Both the position numbers and the translations under genes were made by a program. Of a stretch of 36,223 bases of DNA, positions 22,258 to 29,857 are shown in pieces (position 1 is the first letter of the stretch; each line of letters begins with the position of its first letter). This stretch comes from Nitrospirae bacterium CG2_30_70_394 (GTDB lineage: Bacteria > CG2-30-53-67 > CG2-30-70-394). The stretch is taken from contig MNYW01000102.1 of assembly GCA_001873295.1 (NCBI GenBank), positions 1 through 36,223 of the forward strand. Direction: 5' to 3'. The notes below the pieces were generated by a model that did not search any database, was not told the origin of the DNA, and was given only the letters and a program-made list of their open reading frames with translations.

Positions 22258-24230
22258 TAGAAGCGGACCGTGAGGCGGCCGACGGCGCGCGAGTCGATCT
22301 CGTTCACCAGCCATTCGAGGTGATGGTCGCGGAACAGGTTGGTGAGGGTGAGGTCGGCGACCAGCCGCCCGTCCCACGCCGTGGTGCCGACGTTCACATC
22401 GACGGTGGCGTAGCTGGCGAGGTGGCGCTCTTGCGGCTCGATCTGGTGGGTGGCGTCGTTGTAGTAGGGGAAACGCCAGTCCGACGGACCTACCCAGTGG
22501 ACGGCGACGCGCCCGAACGGGCCGCGCACCGGCCGGTAGCCGACCCCTACAGAGGAGGTGAGGTCGGGGAGGACGTGCTCGCCGATCAGGTCCTCGCCGT
22601 CCACCTCCACCCTGGCCTGGGAGGCGGTGGCGAACAGGCGCCACGCCGGCAGTGGCCGCCAGTGCACCTCCGCGTCCCAGCCGAGGGTGCGCTGGTCGTT
22701 GATGTTCGCGTACCGGTAGTGGGGCAGGGTGCGGCCGTCACCGGCGGTGAAGTTGTCCAGGAAGCGCATCTGGATGTTGTCGCGCGCCGAAGCGACGTAG
22801 GTGGTGAACCCGGCAGTGAGGGTGGGGGCGAGCTGCGTTCGGTAGCCCGCCTCGTAGGTGGTCACCTGCTCCGGGTCGAGGTCGCGGTCGCCCTCGTACC
22901 ACCCGGCCTTGAGCGGGTTGCCCCCCTCCTGCACGTAATCGAGCCGCCCCTCGTAGAGGTCGGGGAAGCGGTGCGCGCGGTTCACCGACAAACGCAGGGT
23001 GTGGCGCGGATGGGGGAGCCAGACCAGGGCGGAAAACGACGAGAGGACCAGGTTGGCGTCGTAGTGGGTGTCGGAGCGCAGGCCGGCAAACCACGAGAGG
23101 TTGGGGCGGAGCTGCCACTCCGCCTGACCGTAGAGGGCACCGGTGACCGCGGCGAGGTCGGCGTCGAGCATCGTGGTACTGCGCGCGATCACCTCGTGCA
23201 GCTCGCCGCCGCCCACCCAGCGCACCGTTCCTGCCTGGCCATTGATTTCGAGGGTCGCCGCCGGCTCGGTGCGGGTGAGCTCCGGATGACCCGGGACCTC
23301 GATGCGCGCGAAGCTGCCGTTGTCCAGCAAGGTGAGGTCGCGGTTGGACAGCGACAGGCGCAGGTGGTACTCGCTCCCGCCCGTCAGGGTGTCGGCGATG
23401 GTGGCGTCAACGTAGCGCGCGTCGCTACGGATCAGGTGTTTGCACAGGCGGAAGGGGAAGCGCATGAAGCCGTTGAAGTCGTTCTCCCCGGCGGCGAGCG
23501 TCACGCTGGGCCCCGCCGCCGGGGCGAGCTCGCCACGCACTTGCCAGGCGTGGTGCTGGTCCGACTCCTCGTCGAGGTTCTCGTTCCAGGCGGTGGTGTC
23601 GAAGGTGCGGCCGGCAAGCGCCAGCGCCTTGGAGCCGTGGGTGATGCCGCCGCCACCGGCGAACCCGGTGGTGTCGTTCTCCCCCCGAGTGACCGTGAGG
23701 TACGGCGCGTCCGCCGCCTCGCGTGGCCGGCGGGTGATGATCTGGATCACCCCGGTGACCGCGTTGGCGCCGTAGGTGGTCCCCGGGGTGCGCACCACCT
23801 CCACCCGCTCCACCTCCTCGAGGACCACCGGCAGTTGATTGAAGATGTTGACCCCGAAGAGCGGGTCGCGCACTGCGTGGCCGTCGATGAGGATGAGGAG
23901 CTTCGACGACTGCATCACGTCGGTGCCGTGGATCCCCACCTGGGTCTGGCCGCCGTTGATCGTCCAGACATTCACCCCCGCCACCTCGCGCAGGAGATCG
24001 GCGAGGTTGACCACCCCGGAGGCCGCAATCTCGTCGCGGGTGATCACGGTCACCGCCGACGGCGCTCGCTCGAGCGCCTGCGGGTAGCGGCTGGCGGTGG
24101 TCTCCTCCTGCTCCGCCGCGAGCAGGCTGAAGAAATCGCCACTGTCCAGATTCGGCGGCCGTTCCGAAGCCAGCGCGGCGGTGGCGAGGAGGCCGAGGGA
24201 GCAGAGGGCGAGGGCGCGGCGCAGACGCAT
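22257..24230 (-). CDS. TonB-dependent outer-membrane receptor
   Basis: A 657-residue receptor: signal peptide MRLRRALALCSLGLLATAALA, then an EETTASRYPQALERAPSAVT segment. The plug domain follows (about 55-165, with VTVITRDEIAASG, LADLLREVAGVNV, LLILIDGHAVRDP, VERVEVVRTPGTTYGANAVTGVIQIITRRP), then a 22-strand-type barrel ending in LTVRF with the C-terminal phenylalanine used by the Bam complex. The substrate (siderophore, cobalamin, sugar or other) cannot be told. I found no B12-box-like or Fur-box-like sequence immediately upstream. It is first in a likely three-gene transcript with the substrate-binding protein and the hybrid kinase. Confidence 0.92.
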   Translation of the reverse strand: MRLRRALALCSLGLLATAALASERPPNLDSGDFFSLLAAEQEETTASRYPQALERAPSAVTVITRDEIAASGVVNLADLLREVAGVNVWTINGGQTQVGIHGTDVMQSSKLLILIDGHAVRDPLFGVNIFNQLPVVLEEVERVEVVRTPGTTYGANAVTGVIQIITRRPREAADAPYLTVTRGENDTTGFAGGGGITHGSKALALAGRTFDTTAWNENLDEESDQHHAWQVRGELAPAAGPSVTLAAGENDFNGFMRFPFRLCKHLIRSDARYVDATIADTLTGGSEYHLRLSLSNRDLTLLDNGSFARIEVPGHPELTRTEPAATLEINGQAGTVRWVGGGELHEVIARSTTMLDADLAAVTGALYGQAEWQLRPNLSWFAGLRSDTHYDANLVLSSFSALVWLPHPRHTLRLSVNRAHRFPDLYEGRLDYVQEGGNPLKAGWYEGDRDLDPEQVTTYEAGYRTQLAPTLTAGFTTYVASARDNIQMRFLDNFTAGDGRTLPHYRYANINDQRTLGWDAEVHWRPLPAWRLFATASQARVEVDGEDLIGEHVLPDLTSSVGVGYRPVRGPFGRVAVHWVGPSDWRFPYYNDATHQIEPQERHLASYATVDVNVGTTAWDGRLVADLTLTNLFRDHHLEWLVNEIDSRAVGRLTVRF

Positions 24231-24825
24231 GAGATAGGTCACCGGAGAGGGTGGGGTGGGCGCGATTATTCGCGGCCGGCGACAACCCCCACAAGCGCCC
24301 ACCCGACCGGGGCGGGGCGGGGGCGGGGGTAGAGGAAGGGCCAAGCCGGCCGGGCGGACGCGCCGGCCGCACCCTCCCCCCCACCCACCGGCGGAGAAAC
24401 CCCCACCCCCTGCGGGCCGCGGCGGAGGGCGATCGGGCCACGCGAGGGTGAGCACCCACGGCGCCGAATCCCGCACCCCCTGCCACCCCTTCCGCGCCAC
24501 GCCAAAGCGGTCGCCTGGGAATGGCTCGGACCTTGTCGAGGGTGGCGAAGAGCAGCGGGCGCGAGTCCGGATCGGGAGCGGTTCGACCACCGTCGTACGG
24601 CTCGCTCCCCGGCGACGCGAGGCGCGGGGCCGCAGCGCCGAGTGCGGTGGCTTCGCCGTCAATCCAGACGGGGCGCACCGGCGCCGCGGGGACCCCCTCC
24701 CCCCTTGGGGCGTGGCGGGCGGTGGATTGCAAAGCGACGGGTGGCCGCTCTGCCCTGGCGCCGCCCGTCTCCGCGGGGAGGCGGGACGCCCAGAGTCCAC
24801 GGCGCCGCCCCGGCGACGCGCGCGG
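24231..24825. other. Intergenic region upstream of the TonB receptor
   Basis: About 595 bases between two minus-strand genes. The stretch next to the receptor should hold its promoter but no consensus is evident. It contains a dispersed repeat copy at about 24524-24605. I looked for B12-box and TPP-type riboswitch motifs and saw none. No gene is supported. Confidence 0.55.
24524..24605. repeat. Dispersed repeat, fixed-spacing block family, intergenic copy
   Basis: It carries GCTCGGAC, TCGAGGGTGGCG, GCGAGTCCGGATC and CGGCTCG in order. The first and third blocks are shared with the copy inside the glycosyltransferase gene (43 bases from GCTCGGAC to CCGGATC in both). The second to fourth are shared with the copy at 2517-2585, with identical spacing. 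Confidence 0.5.
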
Positions 24826-25503
24826 CTACTGGTCGAGCACCCCGGTGCCGTGGACGAGGGCCTGGCCGAGGGACTCGAGGTTGAACTCGTGCCACGCCGC
24901 CATGGCGGCGCTGATTGCCTCCTCCACCCGCGCCCGCTTGTCGCCGGTGAGCTGGTGGCCGGGTTCGGGGAAGACCAGGGCCATGCGAATCCGGTGGGTG
25001 AACTCGAGCATCGTCTGCGCCACCTCCACCGTGTTCCCCGCCGCCGTGTCCGTGTGGCACTGGCGGCAGGTGGCGGTGATCGTCCCGGCGTTGAGGACGT
25101 GGCCGCCCACTGCGCCGTGGCAGGTGGCGCAATCCGCCGCCTTCCGCCCCGCGCTCAGGGCCTTGAAGTGCGGACTCACCCGGTAGCCGTGGAAGGTGTC
25201 CTGGTGGCAACCGCTGCACAACTGCACCACGGTGAGACGCACCGCTGGATCGCCCGCCGCCGCCTGGCCGCGGAAACGGATCCCTGCGTGCGCCTTGGCC
25301 GCCTCCGGCGCGCCGTTGTCGCCGCCGTGGCAGCTGGTGCAGGTGATCTCGTTGAAGGCGTGGATCGACTCTTCCCAGTCGGCGTAGGTGTGGGCCCAAC
25401 CCGCCGCCTGCTCGATCTTCGCGTGGCAGGTGGGACACGCCGCGGCGGCGAGGCGGGGTAGGCAGAAAAAGAGGGCGACGAGGAGGCAGAGGCGACAGAC
25501 CAT
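24826..25503 (-). CDS. Periplasmic pentahaem c-type cytochrome
   Basis: A 225-residue exported protein with a signal peptide (LCLLVALFFCLPRLAAA). Five CxxCH haem-attachment motifs are visible: CPTCH (23-27), CTSCH (55-59), CSGCH (96-100), CATCH (125-129) and CRQCH (146-150). The spacing resembles NapC/NrfH-linked or doubled CXXCH cytochromes. The last 75 residues have no motif and are predicted helical. It probably carries electrons in the periplasm for an anaerobic respiratory chain, or detects redox state; its partner is not in the window. It is downstream of tolB by about 270 bases and transcribed in the same direction, but a hairpin lies between. Confidence 0.88.
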   Translation of the reverse strand: MVCRLCLLVALFFCLPRLAAAACPTCHAKIEQAAGWAHTYADWEESIHAFNEITCTSCHGGDNGAPEAAKAHAGIRFRGQAAAGDPAVRLTVVQLCSGCHQDTFHGYRVSPHFKALSAGRKAADCATCHGAVGGHVLNAGTITATCRQCHTDTAAGNTVEVAQTMLEFTHRIRMALVFPEPGHQLTGDKRARVEEAISAAMAAWHEFNLESLGQALVHGTGVLDQ

Positions 25504-25645
25504 GGCAGGCTCCAATGACAAATGGCGAGCGGCGGCGGAGGGTAGCACGGCTCCGGCGCGCGGGCAGCAAAACGCCACCCCCCTGCGCCGCCCCATCCCC
25601 GCCACCTGTCCGTATGCGCCACAGGGGGCGCTACCCAGCCGCGGA

Positions 25646-25671
25646 CCAAGGCGAGCAGCCGCGCGCCTTGG
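25646..25671 (-). other. Perfect 8-bp hairpin between tolB and the cytochrome gene
   Basis: CCAAGGCG (25646-25653) and CGCCTTGG (25664-25671) pair perfectly around a 10-base loop, about 105 bases after the tolB stop. There is no T-run, so a Rho-independent terminator is not certain, but it may separate the Tol operon from the cytochrome gene. Confidence 0.4.
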
Positions 25672-25775
25672 AACCCGCTCGCTGGACGCCACCGCCCCCC
25701 GCGCCACCCCGCGAACGGTGGCCGGCTTCACCCCCCCGTGGAGCGCCTCGCCCCCTGCGGACCCTCTCCCGCGGT

Positions 25776-27110
25776 CTACGGCGTCGCGGCCCCCAACGGC
25801 CCCCAGTCGGGGGCGGTGGCGTTCATCCCCGGCGGGGTGATCCGGCGGTGGTCGCCGGTGCGCAGGTTGTGGATCTCCAGCCCAGCCTCGCCGTGGTGGG
25901 TGGTCTGGTAGACGAGGTACTGGCTGTTCGGCGCCCAGCTCGGGCACTCGTGGGAACCGGAGGCGTCGGTGACCCGCTGGATGTCGGTACCGTCGGGCCG
26001 GATGGTGAAGATGTTGAAGCCACCGTTGGTGGTCTTGGCGTAGGCGATCCGTTTGCCATCGGGCGACCAGGCGGGGTTGGCGAAATAGGTGCCGCCAAAG
26101 GAGAGGCGGCGCTCCCCGCCGCCCTCCGCGTTCATCAGGTAGAGCTGCGGCGAGCCGGAGCGGTCGGAGACGAAGCAGATCTGTTTCCCGTCCGGGGACC
26201 ACGCCGGCCCTACCGATATCCCGTGGGTCTGGGTGAGCTGGCGGCGGCCATCCCCCGAGCGCTTTATCACAAAGATCTGGGTGTCCCCCCCGGCGGTCAT
26301 GGTGAGGGCCAGCTGCCGGCCGTCGGGCGACCAGTCGGGCGCCATGTTCACCCCCAGGCTGCGGGAGATCCGCTTCACCATGGCGCGACCCACGTCGAGG
26401 ACGAAGAGGTCGGGGTTGTTCTTCAGATAGGAGGTGAAGGCGATGTACTTGCCGTCTGGCGACCAGTCGGGCATCAGGTTGAGCCGGCGGTTGGCGACCA
26501 CCCGGCGCGGATTGTGGCCGTCGAAGTCGAGGACATAGATCTCCTTCGCCCGGCCGCGGCGCACCTCGCAGATGATCCGGGTGTCGAAGACCCCCTCCTC
26601 GCCAGTCACCTCTTTGAGGATCTGGTTGGCGACCCGGTGGAGGAGGTAGCGGCGCGCGACCAAATCGCCGGTGAGCTGCTTGCCGAAGATCTGCCGGCGG
26701 CCAAAGAGGTCGTAGAGACGCGCCTCCACGGTGAGCCGCTCGCCCTCCACCTTGGCGCCCATCTTCACCAGGTACTCGGCGCCCACCGTGGTCCAGTCGC
26801 GGTACTCGAACGCGCCGGCGGTGAGACTGGCGGTGCGGTAGTCCTCCAGGTAGGCGGCCGGGTCGATGCGCTGGAAATAGCCGGAGATCTCCAGATCATC
26901 CGCCACCACCCGGGCGATCTCCTGCGCCAGGGTCACGTCCAGAGGGGTGTCGAGGCCGCGGCAATACGGGATGGCGAGATGGATCCGTCCCACCCCGGAG
27001 GGGGAGATGGTGGTGTATTCCGCGGCGCGGGCCGGAGGAGCGAGGGCCAGACCGAGAAAGACGAGACCGAGGACGAGGGAGCAACGGCGGAGCAGGCGGA
27101 TGGGGGTCAC
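25776..27110 (-). CDS. tolB: Tol-Pal system periplasmic protein TolB
   Basis: A 444-residue periplasmic protein: signal peptide (LLRRCSLVLGLVFLGLALAPPARA), an N-terminal alpha/beta domain (about 40-165), then a six-bladed beta-propeller with the repeated blade motif DWSPDGK, DWSPDGR, AWSPDGK and AWSPDGK. TolB links TolA, Pal and peptidoglycan during outer-membrane constriction at division. The length matches the family. The start is assigned to the GTG at 27110, which places the signal peptide correctly; no clear Shine-Dalgarno sequence supports it. It follows tolA by 113 bases. The usual pal gene does not follow. Confidence 0.94.
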   Translation of the reverse strand: MTPIRLLRRCSLVLGLVFLGLALAPPARAAEYTTISPSGVGRIHLAIPYCRGLDTPLDVTLAQEIARVVADDLEISGYFQRIDPAAYLEDYRTASLTAGAFEYRDWTTVGAEYLVKMGAKVEGERLTVEARLYDLFGRRQIFGKQLTGDLVARRYLLHRVANQILKEVTGEEGVFDTRIICEVRRGRAKEIYVLDFDGHNPRRVVANRRLNLMPDWSPDGKYIAFTSYLKNNPDLFVLDVGRAMVKRISRSLGVNMAPDWSPDGRQLALTMTAGGDTQIFVIKRSGDGRRQLTQTHGISVGPAWSPDGKQICFVSDRSGSPQLYLMNAEGGGERRLSFGGTYFANPAWSPDGKRIAYAKTTNGGFNIFTIRPDGTDIQRVTDASGSHECPSWAPNSQYLVYQTTHHGEAGLEIHNLRTGDHRRITPPGMNATAPDWGPLGAATP

Positions 27111-27223
27111 GAGTCGATCGCCAAGAAAAGGAGGGGGGGAAGGTAGCGCCGGCAGTGGGGTCGAACCGACCCACCGGCGCGCTGGGGGTTCGGTAGCGGA
27201 GCCAGCGGGCGCGGCGCACCGCC

Positions 27224-28222
27224 TCACAGCTCGTCCGAACGGAACTCGAAGTAGAGGGTGACGGCGCTGCCGTCGAAGGCGTCGAGGAGGGAGAGGTCGT
27301 CGGGGGGAGGTTGCAGGGGCGTGGACTTTTTCACCGCCCGCTCCACCGCGTCGTCAAAGTACTGGTTTCCTGAGGGAGACTCCAGGACCACGTCGAGGAG
27401 CTCGCCGGCGAGATCGACGCGCACCCGCATCTTGGTCACCAGCTTGCTCTCCTTGGGGACGTTGGGGGGCAGGGTGAAGTTGCTCTTGATCGCCCGCCCC
27501 ACCCCTTCCTGATAGGTGGAGCGGTGGCCCTCCGCCACCACCACCGCCTGGGAGGCCGCCGCCGCGCGGATCGCGGCCACCCGCTGCTCGCGCTCGGCCC
27601 CCGCACGCGCCTCGGCCACCCGGGTCTGCTCCTCCGCCTTGATCCGGGAGATCGTGTCGGCGAGCTGCTGGCGCTCCCTCTCCAGCCGGGTGGCCTCTGC
27701 CGCCTGTTGCCGCGCCGCCTTCTGCTGCCGTTGTCGCGCCGCCTCCTGGCGCTGGCTCTTCTCCTCCTCGCGCTGCGCCTCCGCGCGCCGCGCCGCGAGT
27801 CGCTCGCGGATGTCGGCGAGGCTCTTCTCCTCCACCTTCTTCTCCACCAGGGCGTGATCCGGCCCTTTCGGCGCCGGGTGGACCACCTGGGGCTTGGGCT
27901 CAGGCTTGGGCAACGGCGGCGGCGGAAGGGGCGGCGGGGGGGCGACCTTCGCCGCCGGCGGGGGCGGGGCGGTCGCCGCTTTGGGCGGCGGCGGCGGGGC
28001 CACCGACGGCGGCCCCGCCGTCTTTGGAACCGCCGCCGCCGGCGGCGCGGTGGGCGGTCCACCCCCCTCCTTCACGAACTGCACCTCCACCGACGGCGGC
28101 AAGGGGCGGGGGGGGTGGATGGCAAGGTGGCCGGCGGTGAGAACCGCCACCACCGCCACCACGTGGCCCACCACGCTGCGCCCGAGAAAGGGGCCGAGGC
28201 GGTCTGCGCGACTAGCCCGCAT
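27224..28222 (-). CDS. tolA: TolA/TonB-type energy transducer
   Basis: A 332-residue protein with one N-terminal inner-membrane anchor (about 15-36, VVGHVVAVVAVLTAGHLAI), a Pro/Lys-rich segment (about 45-125), a long charged helix rich in Ala, Arg, Gln and Glu (about 125-225, e.g. ADIRERLAARRAEAQREEEK), and a C-terminal TonB-like domain (about 235-332, KMRVRVDLAGELLDVVLESP, YFDDAVERAVKKSTPL). This is the TolA plan, bridging TolQR to TolB/Pal. Position between tolR and tolB supports TolA over TonB. The helix is shorter than in E. coli TolA. Confidence 0.9.
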   Translation of the reverse strand: MRASRADRLGPFLGRSVVGHVVAVVAVLTAGHLAIHPPRPLPPSVEVQFVKEGGGPPTAPPAAAVPKTAGPPSVAPPPPPKAATAPPPPAAKVAPPPPLPPPPLPKPEPKPQVVHPAPKGPDHALVEKKVEEKSLADIRERLAARRAEAQREEEKSQRQEAARQRQQKAARQQAAEATRLERERQQLADTISRIKAEEQTRVAEARAGAEREQRVAAIRAAAASQAVVVAEGHRSTYQEGVGRAIKSNFTLPPNVPKESKLVTKMRVRVDLAGELLDVVLESPSGNQYFDDAVERAVKKSTPLQPPPDDLSLLDAFDGSAVTLYFEFRSDEL

Positions 28223-28267
28223 CGCTCACAAGGGCTCGTCGCGTCGACGCGCCCCTGCCCGGAGATG

Positions 28268-28331
28268 CTGGCCGGCCCGCAACCCTCGGCCCGCGGCCAG
28301 GCGTCCGGCCGGTTGCGGGCGCGGCCGGCAG
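28268..28331 (-). other. Long GC-rich stem-loop between tolR and tolA
   Basis: CCCGCAACC (28276-28284) pairs with GGTTGCGGG (28311-28319), extended outward by GCCGGC-type pairing. It sits in the 180-base gap after tolR on the strand of transcription. It could attenuate tolA expression or protect the tolQR message. There is no T-run. Confidence 0.45.
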
Positions 28332-28402
28332 ATTCGGAGAGGCACACGCGCGGAGCAGATTCATGGTGAGAGGTGCGGGCTCAAGCCCACATGGCGACCG
28401 GC

Positions 28403-28819
28403 CTACCGGGTCTCCAGCGGGCGGGTCATCATTCCCAAGTGGTCAACCCCTGCCTCTTGGAGGGAGGCCATCACCTGCGCCACGACGCCGTAGGGGACGG
28501 TGCGGTCGGCGCGCAACAGGACCTCGCGCCGCTCGTCCTCGCGCGCGGCAAAGATCGCCACCACCTTCGCGCCGAGACCGCCGACCTCCACCACGTGGTC
28601 CTCGAGGGCAACCTGACCGTCCCGGTTGATGGTCACCGTGAGCGGCTCCTTCGCCTGCTTCACCGGGGTGGAGGTGGTCTCCGGCAGGTCCACGTCCACC
28701 CCCTGGGTGAGCATCGGGCTGGTCACCATGAAGATGATCAGGAGGACCAGCATCACGTCCACCAGGGGGGTGACGTTGATATTGGCGATCGGCGCCCGCC
28801 CAGCCCTACGGCGCAACAT
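28403..28819 (-). CDS. tolR: ExbD/TolR family protein TolR
   Basis: A 138-residue inner-membrane protein with one N-terminal span containing the proton-channel aspartate D21 in NVTPLVDVMLVLLIIFMV, and a periplasmic ExbD/TolR domain (about 45-138, with VTINRDGQVALED and LRADRTVPYG). With TolQ it forms a proton-driven motor that energises TolA. Its start lies 14 bases inside the end of tolQ. A gap of 180 bases containing a strong stem-loop separates it from tolA. Confidence 0.93.
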   Translation of the reverse strand: MLRRRAGRAPIANINVTPLVDVMLVLLIIFMVTSPMLTQGVDVDLPETTSTPVKQAKEPLTVTINRDGQVALEDHVVEVGGLGAKVVAIFAAREDERREVLLRADRTVPYGVVAQVMASLQEAGVDHLGMMTRPLETR

Positions 28820-29606
28820 CTCTGGAGTCCTTCACGAAATGGCGCCGGACGATGTTCAGCAGCTCGGAGTGGAAGTTGTCCATCTCCGCGGTGAGGGTGT
28901 CGATCTTGCTGTTGAAATAGTTGTAGGCGATCACCGCGGGGATCGCCGCGGCCAGGCCGGCGGCGGTGGCCACCAGGGCCTCGGAGATCCCCGGCGCGAC
29001 CACCGCCAAGGTGGCGTTGCCACGGGCACCGATCTCACGGAAGGCGTCCATGATCCCCCAGACGGTCCCGAAGAGGCCGACGAAGGGGGCGGTGGAGCCG
29101 GTGGTGGCGAGGAAGGTGAGGTAGCGGCGCAGGCGGGAGATCTCCTCGTTGGTGGCCCGCGCCAGGGCCCGGCCGATGTTGTCCACCCCGCCGAGGTCCG
29201 TGCTGATCTCACTCGGCGCATCGACCACCGGCGCGGCTTCACGGTCCCCGCGCTGGGAGAGGCGGACCAGCTCGCCATAGCCGGCGCGGAAGAGTTCCGC
29301 CAACGGCGCGCCGTTCAGGTTGCGGGCGGCGTCGAAGATCTGACCGAGGCGCACGGTCCGCCAGAAGATCTCCAGAAAGGTCTTCGAGCCCCGCCGGGCG
29401 CGGCGAACCACCTGCCACTTGAAGGCGATGATCGCCCACGACACCACCGAGAAGAAGACCAGAAGGAGGAGGACCGCCTGCACCATGGGCCCCGAGTGGA
29501 GGACCAGGGCGAAGACCGACCGGCTCTCGGCAGACCCCGCCAAGGCCCACGCGGAGTGGGGCACAACAAGGAGCGCGAAAAGGAGGGCGAGGCGCACGGC
29601 AGACAA
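28806..29606 (-). CDS. tolQ: MotA/TolQ/ExbB proton channel family protein TolQ
   Basis: A 266-residue TolQ with three core membrane spans: about 40-60 (MVQAVLLLLVFFSVVSWAI), about 165-190 (FVGLFGTVWGIMDAF) and about 205-230 (ISEALVATAAGLAAAIPAVIAYNYF). The TTGSTAPFVGLFGTVWGIM and EALVATAAGLAAAIPA motifs are diagnostic. A hydrophobic N-terminal stretch (residues 4-22, resembling a signal peptide) is not present in E. coli TolQ. The start is uncertain: TTG at 29606 or the nearby GTG, neither with a clear Shine-Dalgarno sequence. First gene of the Tol cluster. Confidence 0.92.
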   Translation of the reverse strand: MSAVRLALLFALLVVPHSAWALAGSAESRSVFALVLHSGPMVQAVLLLLVFFSVVSWAIIAFKWQVVRRARRGSKTFLEIFWRTVRLGQIFDAARNLNGAPLAELFRAGYGELVRLSQRGDREAAPVVDAPSEISTDLGGVDNIGRALARATNEEISRLRRYLTFLATTGSTAPFVGLFGTVWGIMDAFREIGARGNATLAVVAPGISEALVATAAGLAAAIPAVIAYNYFNSKIDTLTAEMDNFHSELLNIVRRHFVKDSRDVAP

Positions 29607-29780
29607 GGGGAGGGGCAGGTGGGAAAAATGGGTGGCGATAGTGGGGAGGGGTGGCGGACGAAGTCAACGGCGGCCCAACCCCTTGACCGGCCATGCGCGC
29701 CTCGCTAGCGTCCGCTCCCCCGTGCGGGTGCGCGGCCCGCGCCACGGGGGGTGCGGGCTGGCTCGCCGTGGGGCCCGTGC

Positions 29781-29857
29781 GGCGGTGTAGCTCAGCTGGT
29801 TAGAGCATGCGGCTCATATCCGCAGTGTCCGGGGTTCAAGTCCCTGCACCGCCACCA
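29781..29857 (+). tRNA. tRNA-Met (anticodon CAU)
   Basis: A full cloverleaf: acceptor GGCGGTG with CACCGCC, D-arm GCTC/GAGC, anticodon stem TGCGG/CCGCA around loop CTCATAT (anticodon CAT), variable loop GTGTC, T-arm CGGGG/CCCTG with loop TTCAAGT, discriminator A and encoded CCA (29855-29857). The perfect first acceptor pair argues against initiator tRNA, so elongator Met is preferred. A tRNA-Ile2 read through lysidine has the same anticodon and cannot be ruled out. Its 3' end overlaps the antisense stop codon of the acyltransferase gene. Confidence 0.95.

Noticed and set aside
24231-24825. Cobalamin or TPP riboswitch upstream of the TonB receptor
   Set aside because: No B12-box (GCCACTG type) or CTGAGA motif found on the coding strand.
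29781-29857. Initiator tRNA-fMet
   Set aside because: The first acceptor pair is complementary (G-C) and the anticodon stem lacks the GGG/CCC run typical of initiators.
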